A stretch of 64,000 nt of DNA from Phaeoceros laevis. Taxonomy: Eukaryota > Anthocerotophyta > Anthocerotopsida > Notothyladales. Shown one piece after another: positions 33,616 through 42,749 of the stretch (its first letter is position 1; every line of letters begins with the position of its first letter). The translations under genes were made by a program, and so were the position numbers. The notes beneath the pieces were generated by a model. It was not told where the DNA came from, made no database searches, and saw nothing but the letters and a program-made list of their open reading frames with translations. The DNA lies in assembly GCA_049999765.1 (NCBI GenBank), contig JBNGIQ010009366.1, forward strand, positions 177,927-241,926. Direction: 5' to 3'.

Positions 33616-34311
33616 ATGCATTTGCTGTCTCTGAGCCGCGGGGAAGGGGTTTGGACGGTGGGGTTGGCGGTGTTGTTGCTGCTTCAAGCGCACATAGCCA
33701 TGGCGGGTTTAGTAGGAGGCAAGTCTGATGTGCCTAATGTGGCAAACGATCTTGAGATGGACGAGCTTGCCAAATTTGCGGTGAGCGAGCACAACAACCG
33801 TGAGAACGGCGTGGCAGGGCTGTCCTTCTCCAAGCTGCTCAAAGCACAGAAGCAGGTGGTGGCTGGGATGTTGTACCATCTAACCATTGAGGTTGTGAAA
33901 GGCGGTGAAGCGGAGGTGTGGGAGGCCAAGGTGTGGAGCAAGCCATGGGAAAAATTCAAGACTTTGCAGGATTTCAAGTTTCTGCGTAAGGCGAGCGCGG
34001 ATGGGGAGACAGTCGGCCATGATGAGTGCCCTGCGGACGGAAATCGGGAGCGGCTTAGGCAAGTTCCTATCGACGATCCCGTGGTGCAGGAGGCAGCGGA
34101 GCACGCACTCAAGGGATTGCAGCAAAGATCCAACTCCTTGGTGCCTTACGAACTCCAAGACGTGGTGTCCGCCCATGCAGGTGTCTGCAATGACTCGACC
34201 AACTTGGAGTTAGTGCTCAAAGTTAAGAGATCTCATGAGGAACACATCAAGGCCGAGCTCCACAGAACGGGGGATGGTGTATGGAGCGTGAAGCATTTCA
34301 CCCAGCTTTGA
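33616..34311 (+). CDS. Phytocystatin with C-terminal legumain-inhibitor extension
   Basis: 231 residues from ATG 33616; an earlier in-frame ATG (33535) would add 27 residues. A signal peptide is clear (VGLAVLLLLQAHIAMA). The cystatin domain has the N-terminal Gly-Gly, the plant helix motif ELAKFAVSEHN, the first hairpin loop QVVAG and the second loop PW (KPWEKF), the three elements that block papain-like proteases. After it comes a second cystatin-like domain with SNSL (QRSNSLVPYE), the motif by which extended plant cystatins inhibit legumains (C13 proteases). It therefore probably controls both papain-like and vacuolar processing enzymes in the secretory or vacuolar system. Intronless. Confidence 0.93.
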   Translation: MHLLSLSRGEGVWTVGLAVLLLLQAHIAMAGLVGGKSDVPNVANDLEMDELAKFAVSEHNNRENGVAGLSFSKLLKAQKQVVAGMLYHLTIEVVKGGEAEVWEAKVWSKPWEKFKTLQDFKFLRKASADGETVGHDECPADGNRERLRQVPIDDPVVQEAAEHALKGLQQRSNSLVPYELQDVVSAHAGVCNDSTNLELVLKVKRSHEEHIKAELHRTGDGVWSVKHFTQL

Positions 34312-34954
34312 GCAGGGGAGCTTTTAGAGTGATGGAGTGGTTTTGATTCGTGTTCATATTGTACAGATGTAGATGTTTGCTATACGTTTAAAAGTTGATG
34401 GAAATTTGCTGGTTTTGCCGCCCCAAGTCACTTCCATCTTTTAGCAAGGAGGAATGCTTTCTTGCCTTGCCTTGCCTTGCCTTGCCATTACATTACCCAG
34501 CCTTAGTTGCAGCTTTCACGACCTAAGACGGCTTGCACTCCAGCTTCCATGTTCCACCTCTATTTCCATCTCGGAAAATTTTCAGTATGTGTAGAAAGTG
34601 ATTTTCAGTAGGAAAGTCTTTTTCCGATGCCACCAACTGAGTGCCTGCGCCTGTCGTCTTTACTTGCCACCGAAGTCGTGGACCGCTGTTGCGTATTTTG
34701 ATCCGAAGCATCAGCAGCAGTGGCTGTGGCAGTCGACCGCAAATCTCGCCTTTCCCTACTGCTTTCCGCTGCAAGCTCTGGCGATTGATGTATGATATTG
34801 TTCTTATTTGGAAGACTCTGCTTCGAACCTGATACAAAGAGAAGCATCAGCAATCAGATGACATCGCAGCCGCACCCTGGTAAACTCTGCTCTGAGGTCG
34901 CACTGTCACCAGCGCTGGAATCTTTCCATCCGATATTCAAACGCAAGGACAGCA
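34312..34954. other. Intergenic between cystatin (+) and NHX (-), with (CTTGC)6
   Basis: Tail-to-tail spacer. A pentanucleotide repeat, six copies of CTTGC, lies at 34461-34490. No gene seen. Confidence 0.6.
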
Positions 34955-37900
34955 TCATTTTGGACCATATGTCTTGGACAGGAGCCTCTCCTCTGGAACA
35001 AGAAGACAATTCCCTTGAGACAAACTAGTCCCAAACCTCAATATCAAAGCTGTTTACCCCTCACCCTACCAAGACCCACACGTAGAGTTTTTGCAGTCCA
35101 GTCTCATTAAAAGTAGCAGGTTTGTGAACCGGAGCAACTCAAGAGTCCATACCATTCATACTTGCTTGACTTACCTAGAGAGTTGTCGTGGTTGTCTTCT
35201 ACTCGTGTTGTGAAGAAGGGTTTCAGAAAATTCTCATCGATATTGGTAAAAGAGGTGCTGCCATTCACACAGAGTAAGCTCATGTGCCTCAGCCTCCAGC
35301 TAGTCAATCAATGGCACTTTCTCTAAAACATGACGCTGCCTACATAAGAATTAACAGCAGTTACGATATCAAGAAGTTTGATAATGCACACACCTGTCCC
35401 GCAACTCTTGGAATTTTTTTTGCAGAGGAGTAGGAATAACTTCACTTCTCTCCTGATCATATGAAAGGAAATGTTCATCCCCATCCTCCGGATCCTGCAG
35501 GCAGTTATGCCAGTCATGCAAGAAACGGTCAGAAGCACCTACATGTACCGTCAAAAATGCAAAATCATTCGTTGTATTACAACAGGATTAAGCAGGGTGG
35601 AACCTCTCCATTCACAGAAATGCGGCTCTCATCTGTTGTCACTTCCAACTTCTCCAACACTTTGGATGTAGAGCCCCCTATCAGAAGAACCTACAAGGAC
35701 ATCCATGATGACTGTTAACTCGCTTGTAACAGGAATATGCAGCACAACAACTCGAGCGCACACTTACAGTCAGTATAACAATAGCCGTGGTTGTGGTGAA
35801 GATTGTACGGCCAGGACCCGGTGCCAAGTCATGCCTGGACTGTAAGGCTAGTGCAAATGCCATAGCACCTCGCAATCCTGATGAGCAAGTTGCACGGAGT
35901 CAGATGACTACAAAAGAAGGACAAGTGACATCAATAGCTTTAGCTGTGTATTTACCACTGAACCAGAGAGCTTTTTGATGCTTCATTGGAATTTGATTTG
36001 CTACTGGGCGAAACATGTTGACAAGATATGTACAAGGGAACACATTGGCAGCCCTGCAGATTGTACATAATTCACGGTGACTTTTGAACCAGCAAGAGAA
36101 ACAAAAGACATTGATCCAACACAATTATGTCAAGCTTGGAGGTCTCACCTTGCTAAACCTATAAACAACTGAGAAGCGGTATTGGTCAAGGTCATTGCCA
36201 CTAAAACTTTACAATTGAAGCACATCTAAGGACTACCAGTTATCGAAAGGTTTGACAGGACGAGGATACAATTGAAAAGAAGATGAATCCAACATGTGAC
36301 CAGCTGTGCTTCTCTATGGCAATATCTGCACCCATATAGATGAAGCTGCAAGCAGGACCACAAACATGTCAGCTATCACATAAAACCAACCCCCTCATAA
36401 CTTCAAACCTCTTGATACACAAATGCTTTAGCGGCCATACACGAATGTTTCAGCAAGAGATGAAATAAGCTGGAAAAATGCTGCCGTGAATGTCTGCGCA
36501 TTCTCCGAGAGGTTCGGGAGGGTGTAATGTTTCATTAACTGCAAAATGAGGAATTTATTCAGCAAACAGAATAAAGACCAGAACTCTTAACCCAAAAGCT
36601 GAACCCGAAACCAGTGGAGTAGGAGCAGCAGCGTACAATTCCGCAAAACAAGATTGAAACTATGCCTGAAAGGCCAACTGATTCTGCCACCATGTAGCTA
36701 CACACATGCCCCCGGTTCAGTGAACACATCCTTAGTCATGGTTACCGAAAAGTTCAGCTAAGGAATGCAGTTTACACCGACGGCAGTTACTGATTAACCT
36801 CAACTTACGAGAAATAAGGGAAGAGAACAACGAGACAGCATTCCAGATTCTGCAGACTGCAATCAGTGCAAGTGGAGTGAGATGCCCATCTAAAGGCCAT
36901 GTGCACAATCTACAAGCAGCACCACTTGAAACTATTGACCACAGGCATGTCAGGATGCACATAGACCTTGCACCAAGAGCTGCTATATAGACAACTAACA
37001 CTGACACAAGGTGTATGGAAGTAACTCACTTGTTAACTGCCAACCCGGCATACTTGAATAGGTGCATAGGAGTCAAGGTTGTGCAAAAGAGACTATATTC
37101 CTGGCCTATGCAACCATGGCCTTGAAGGTACGGCAACAGAAACAACACACTCGTTTCAAATCAACGCAATTCAGAGAGGATATCAAAGCACAAATCAGCC
37201 CAACTCCGACACCTGCATATCAAAGTTGCAGGAGTTAGGTTACATAAGCTCCACGCTTTGAACTCAGCCTCAGTGTTTACTTGGAACGTCATACTCAAAC
37301 ACAGGGACAATTCATTGGGCTGAAATAAACCTGCAGACATCGATCCAACAAAAGTTTCAAGGAACCGCCATACTATCAGAAGTACACCATGGGAGACACC
37401 AGGCTGCTTGCGGGCTAACATCAAGGTTCTGTAGCCAGATAGAAGATTTTTCAGTTAAGTAACCACATGGCACTAAGTACACACATTGCCTGGACAGCAA
37501 ATTACAGTCAGGGCTCACCTGTACAAAGACATCGCTACCTGCACAGTAAAGCGCATTGTCCCAACAGATGTATCAGTACAATGGTTGGAAGACCAGGTGC
37601 AGTAGGAAGCAATGCTAAACACAAATTAGCGAAGTCTGTGGTACATACCGCATCATTCAATACAGACTCGCCAAAGACCAAAGCATAAAGATTCGTGTCA
37701 ATTCCCAACTCCTGAACAGCAAACACCATCTCTGCATAAGGCGTTGATGAAAACAGATCAAAGTAAGACTAATTTTCAATAGAAAGGAAACTCTTTACTG
37801 GAACTGGTGCAAAAATGAGCGCACCTGGAAGATAGCAAGAACAGTGACAGGATCTGTTGCAGATATAATGGACCCAAATATCAAGCTTTCAAAGAATGTA

Positions 37901-39037
37901 AGTTTGTACACGAGATAGAGCACACCCCCGAGCCATCTGAGTAACTCAGACAGCATATCAGTAAAAATTAGCGAGCAAGCTGCAGTGCTCTCAAACTAAA
38001 TACACTTGACCTCCCACTTCAGCTCCGAAAAGAGAGTAAGGCAATCTTGGCTCAAAATTGTAGCATATTCTACAAAATAACCAGCCTGTTACCCGCATGC
38101 AGAACTTACATCAGGATTCCTGTCACCATTGCAGCTACAAAAGTGCCCAGGATCGCAAACACACAAATTGCCCCGAAGTTGGAAAAAAATGGTTTCTGTG
38201 CAAACAATCGTTGGAACAGGTTGTAACAGACAAGTAACATACATCGTCTTAGAGATTGACAACAGAAAATGTTACCTCTTTCAACAACTTCAAGTGTGCA
38301 CATTCCAAACCAGATGCAGGGTAGGTCAGATCGTGAGGCAAAGATCACATACCGGCCTAAGGCTGAAACCCGATTCAGTGTCGCAGTTGTTGGTTAAGGA
38401 AACCTCTGGCATAACGTCACACAGTCCCATACGGAACTCATACAACCTAAGCAGTAGGACACTACATCCAGTGTGCACTGATGATACAGCTATGTACTAA
38501 CCTTCCAGACAACGTACAGGTCCAATTTTAAGGATATAATATGATGGGAGGGAGAAGGAAAAAGAAGAAAAAGTCCTCGTGAAAGTTAAACCACTTCCTG
38601 CCAAACCACGGATCAAGTGAGACCAGTCCAACCTCTTAGACAGTACCTTTTTGCATCTTCTGTCTCACAGTCCTTGGCAAGAGGATGCGTAACACACCTA
38701 AAACGTTCTTCCGTGTTGGAAACATTTGCAAGACCGCCAGCAAAAAGCCCTGCCCGAGCTCACAATCAGAACCGGCACACAGCCTCTGACTGGCAGCCAA
38801 ACACAACGCCTGCATTTTGGCAAAGACTAGAGAGGTGATCAGGCACTCAAGCGCACCAATGAGAAGAGCGCCACTGGCCTCATGGAGATAGTGGACCTTG
38901 TGGCGTCGAAGAACATGCCCAACAACGAATGCCAGCACCAACATCAAAATTTGCAGCAGGATGCTCACGCTGGCAATCTGTTGGGGGTCAACCGGTGCCT
39001 GATCGGTGACAGGGACCGAGGCCGCCAGGTCAGCCAT
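34955..39037 (-). CDS. NHX6: Endosomal Na+(K+)/H+ exchanger, NHX5/NHX6 type
   Basis: Twenty-two exons on minus join in phase to 525 residues: 38857-39037, 38698-38749, 38538-38597, 38354-38378, 38110-38195, 37825-37936, 37649-37711, 37519-37538, 37331-37428, 37184-37212, 37030-37061, 36809-36856, 36637-36697, 36441-36538, 36270-36345, 36149-36168, 35956-36053, 35768-35877, 35604-35690, 35394-35494, 35175-35257, 34955-34992. Key motifs are [31 protein letters not shown] (amiloride-site region), [14 protein letters not shown] and [22 protein letters not shown] with the transport Asp residues, and RAANVFPC. The closest match is the intracellular NHX5/6 (mammalian NHE6-like) group that alkalinises Golgi and endosomes. 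Three introns are U12-type. The last exon is the least certain. A 21-codon upstream ORF (39058-39122) lies in the likely leader. Confidence 0.93.
36169..36269 (-). other. U12-type GT-AG intron in NHX5/6
   Basis: Donor GTATCCTCG, branch-like GACCTTGAC (plus 36185-36193) with the adenosine 17 bases from the CAG acceptor. Splicing joins FSI to LFIGLARAANVF as in the family. Confidence 0.75.
37062..37183 (-). other. U12-type AT-AC intron in NHX5/6
   Basis: Donor ATATCCTCT, branch-like AACCTTGAC (plus 37072-37080), acceptor AC 11 bases after the adenosine. No GT-AG combination keeps the conserved text; this one gives [17 protein letters not shown] exactly. Confidence 0.85.
38379..38537 (-). other. 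U12-type AT-AC intron in NHX5/6
   Basis: Donor ATATCCTTAA, perfect branch consensus TTCCTTAAC (plus 38394-38402), acceptor AC 16 bases downstream of the branch adenosine. It joins LLPPII to FESGFSLRP in frame. Confidence 0.92.
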
Positions 39038-41216
39038 CTGGTCTCAATTTCCTGTGCTCAAAGCCAGGAACACCTGATCAACAATGTTCCTAAACCAGCC
39101 GGGTATGCTGGCAAAGCTGCCATCCACCTGTCTCCAAATTCGCCTCCCTTCCACCAATTCACCCTCTTCATACCAAGAAACACATCACTCTGAGATGTCC
39201 CCGTGAGTCCAAGCTTTTTGAAACAACAGTTCTTGTCCCTAACGCTCCTGGTGTACAACTCCGCCTCCGAAACCTTTGCACCGGCTGAAATTCACTCTCT
39301 CAGCTGCCTAGCTTCCAGGATCCCACCGCATAGCCCGGCACGGAAGGATCCACACTAGCACCGACGGCACGAAATTGCACAATTCCTGGCGCTCCCGGTC
39401 GATCTACAAGCAGGCCGGAGTGTCGTGCCCCTGCACTACAACTACAGGCACAGTGTCATTAGGTGCCACCAGCCTACCACCGTCGCGGAGCAGGAGGTGG
39501 AGGTGGACAGACACCCGGGCTCAATGTGTTATCGTCCCTGATTGGAGGATCAGGCCCGCTAAAAGTCCGCTTTTGCGTCCTCGGTGGCGCAGCTCTGCCT
39601 CGGTTGGGGTTGTCAAATGCGTGATGCCAATTGCCAACACCGGCCTCGTTGGTACCGGTTGCGTACTTGTGCCCCTACAAGCTGTTTTGTCCCTGTCTGC
39701 AGCTGCGGTCCGTACTAACCAGCGGAGGGGTGCCGGACTTCGCTCGGGTCAGCACAGGCACTGTGCATGTCCAGCAGAGAGACACTTAACGGAACACGAA
39801 GAAGCCGCGAACCAGCGCTACCGGTTAACCTCGGTGTTTCATATGGGTCAGCTATCCTACCAGCAAAGATTCGTGATTCGTGGGATAGTCATATTCTCGT
39901 TGAATGTCCCGGCTACCTGCGCCGCCGTTTGCACCTCTGCTGCTGTGGACCAATTGAACTGGAGCGTAGCTTTCACCAGGCCACTATCCCGACCACAAAC
40001 CACAAGTCTAAGGTAGCCTGCAAGACCAGCTCCTCCCAATTTCTTGCAGACCAAATCGATTGTAAGAGTGAATGCTTCCGCCCTTATGTGGCTATTTGTG
40101 ATTCTCGGAGAAGGAACGAAGATAGAAACTTACATCTTTGGAGTTGAGATGATGGATGCAAAAGGTATGAACTTAGCGGTTACTATTTATGTCTAAAACT
40201 CAATCAAGTATTTGTAAATCTGAGAAAATTCTAAGCTTCATTAAATGATCAAAATTCAAACACATCAGCTTTTGATCTCATAGNNNNNNNNNNNNNNNNN
40301 NNNNNNNNNNNNNNNNNNNNNNNNNNNNNNNNNNNNNNNNNNNNNNNNNNNNNNNNNNNNNNNNNNNNNNNNNNNNNNNNNNNGTATTGAAGTCCTTCCT
40401 TCACAACACAAGGTCACTACTAAACCAAACCATGGGGTACTTGGGAAGACTTGTCCGGATTGCAGGATTGAGAATTATGGGGGGCTGGCGTAATTTCATG
40501 AAGGATATCTAAGAACAAGGGCTGAAGCCACAAGCACTATCTTACAATTGACACAGTCGTCTTCAAAACTTGGCATGAGCAATACAAAAGGAGAACCACA
40601 GCATGTGTTACGTCAACCTTGTAGACTACCATCTTCCTAGATGGAAAATATTGAAATAAACGCCCTACGGAGGAGGCCATGCCTGGTAGGTGATACGTCA
40701 GGTAAATGGGCTGTGGCCCAGCACGCTGCTGGTGGTGTTCGACTTTACCCCGTCTTAGATTGCACACTTGTGAAAGATTGCACACATGTGGCGGCTGTTC
40801 AGGTTTTACTCTTTCGGCCATCTGTCCTGGCAAGGTTAACGTTGAACGGATTAGATGATGTTCCCACTGGAGTTGAACTGAAGTCTGGCCCTACAAGTTC
40901 GGCGTTGTTAGCGGACTTGTTGTAAGAGATTGATGACCTCATCTGGACTGTGATGCTTCTCAAACTGTGAAGGAGTGGGAGCAGGAGGTGGAGCATTTTC
41001 ACGAAAGCAGGTAGTCTTTTCTCGAATGCGGGAGGGTCGCATCTTGATGCCGCTGGCGACAGCCAAATGCGCAATGCAGCAGGTCTTGTTTCTGCGACAT
41101 CTTCCATTCATATGGACTCGCCGTCATTCGCATTCCTCTAAGGTTTATGGTGTTTCGATTTAGGCATTGCTCTGAGGTTTATGCTTGTACGAGAAAGAAT
41201 AACGTGTTTGAGTTAG
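39038..41216. other. Upstream region of NHX (-) and DUF1635 copy 2 (+), with a gap
   Basis: About 2.2 kb. The 39300-40150 part is GC-rich with long chance frames and no domain. After the gap, a short stretch near 40950-41010 reads TVKEWEQEVEHFHES and could be an upstream exon of the DUF1635 gene. Confidence 0.4.
40284..40383. other. Assembly gap (100 N)
   Basis: Exactly 100 N; true length unknown. Confidence 1.
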
Positions 41217-42242
41217 GCAAACGGCGTGGAGACGGCAGCCATATCCCTGGGACAGCGGTATGATACCAGGGTAAGGCATTTGGAGGAGCTGCTGAGTACG
41301 TACCAGAGAGAGAGGGATGAAGCCAGAGATGAGTGCCTGCATTTGCGGGACAGGTTGGCTCGGACTACCAGCAGCAATTCCGTGGAAGCAACCGCAGGGC
41401 ATTCCAACTCTATGGCCACCGAAGACAAACCTATGCAGCAGCAGCAACAGGAGCAGCAGCAGCCTCATCACAGCGCCGGTAATCTGCAAAGAAGCAGCTT
41501 TTCCGCCCTAGGAGGACGAAGTTTGGAGACGATGACGCCGGCACTCCGCTTCGAGCGTTATGCCAACACCACAGAGCTGAGTGGGCTCCGCCAGCAGCAA
41601 CAGCAGCTCCATGAGCCAACGCAAGAGCATCAGCAGCTTCACCAAGGGCAGCAGGCGCAGAGTCAGGGCCAGCTTCACCACCAGCAACTGCAGGAGTGCC
41701 ACTCGAACAGTTCTGTGACCAGTGGCGCGCTGTCTCCGACATGGACTCAGGATAGCCTGCACCTCCAGGTGCCATCACCAGGTGATGCTCACCTGCCTCA
41801 GGGAGTGCCTTCCAGCTTCAACTCGTGCTCCAATTTGTCATTTAGCCCTACAACTCCGCCTGTGTCTGCTAATCTCCATGGCGGAGGAGGCTTTAGGGCA
41901 GAGTTGGTTCCTAGCTCGTCTCTTCTGCATCGGCAAAGACCGGTCCACCTCCCGGAGCCTCCAGAGGCGGACATGCAGGTGCTGCTGAACTCCCTTCCTG
42001 AGAGAGGGCAGCTGTTGCAGGCGGTGGTGCAGGCCGGGCCTCTGCTGCAAACGCTCATGCTGGCGGGCCCGTTGCCGCAGTGGCGACGCCCGCCACCTGC
42101 AGTGGCCTCTGTGGAGATTCCCAAGGCTGCCATGCCATCATCCGGAGGCAGCTCCATGGACAAGGCCAGAGGCACTGCAGCTGGCTCTTTCTCAGCAAAT
42201 CCGGGTGACTTGGAGGTTGTGTTAATGAAGTCCAGGGTTTAG
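41217..42242 (+). CDS. DUF1635 family protein, copy 2 (3' exon)
   Basis: Open from an acceptor at 41215-41216 to TAG at 42242. It encodes VRHLEELLSTYQRERDEA coiled coil, a long Gln/His-rich low-complexity stretch, then the conserved C-terminal block LLQAVVQAGPLLQTLMLAGPLPQWRRPPP that I recall as the DUF1635 hallmark. The function of the family is unknown. Upstream exons are not settled: a segment homologous to the copy 1 upstream exon is present near 41050-41089 but differs by an indel that is not a multiple of three. The start codon could not be identified, so the gene may be longer, alternatively spliced, or impaired at its 5' end. Confidence 0.8.
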   Translation, partial: ANGVETAAISLGQRYDTRVRHLEELLSTYQRERDEARDECLHLRDRLARTTSSNSVEATAGHSNSMATEDKPMQQQQQEQQQPHHSAGNLQRSSFSALGGRSLETMTPALRFERYANTTELSGLRQQQQQLHEPTQEHQQLHQGQQAQSQGQLHHQQLQECHSNSSVTSGALSPTWTQDSLHLQVPSPGDAHLPQGVPSSFNSCSNLSFSPTTPPVSANLHGGGGFRAELVPSSSLLHRQRPVHLPEPPEADMQVLLNSLPERGQLLQAVVQAGPLLQTLMLAGPLPQWRRPPPAVASVEIPKAAMPSSGGSSMDKARGTAAGSFSANPGDLEVVLMKSRV

Positions 42243-42749
42243 GGCCAGCATGACATGGCACCCTGCTTGTTTGCAGGATATGGCTTCGAGTTGGCTGTCA
42301 GAAGCAGATCAGATTCTTATTAGGAACCTTCGCAGCGCACTCAGCATCCCTGAGATCTGACATGTGCCGATTGCCTTGGTTAGCGTTCTACAGGTCTGCA
42401 CACAACGGCATGTGGCATGATCGATCCCGGTGAGAGACAACTTCAAGCTTTGTTTCAATGCTCATAGGTAGGGTAAAAATTTATATGCAAGACACATACT
42501 TGTAGACCTAGGCAAGGTACGTAGTCTCCAGAATTTCAGTAATAATAGAAGCTTTTCCGTGCTGGCAGGAGCTGTGTAGGCAGCCACTTGTACGAAGCGG
42601 AGCTTCTGCATGTCGAGCCTCACATGACTTGAGACGAGTGTGACGACTCTACATCCCTTTATCAAGATCCGGCCGTCATCCTCAACCTTTCAACGGCCCC
42701 TCCCAAGTCCGGTGCCTGAATTCAGCAGCTCTGCTTGAAACGATCGATC
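42243..42749. other. Intergenic, promoter of the GH31 gene
   Basis: No coding sequence or clear TATA box seen. Confidence 0.5.

Noticed and set aside
37030-37212. NHX first looked frameshifted, suggesting a pseudogene
   Set aside because: Recognising the ATATCCTCT...AC intron restores an uninterrupted conserved frame; total length 525 residues matches the family.
39375-40147. Long plus frames of 213 and 126 codons upstream of DUF1635 copy 2
   Set aside because: No ATG at the start of the longer one, biased composition, no domain, overlapping each other; probably chance open frames in GC-rich upstream DNA.
41050-41216. Declaring DUF1635 copy 2 a pseudogene
   Set aside because: Only the upstream exon is uncertain; the main exon is fully open with the conserved C-terminal block, so evidence is insufficient.
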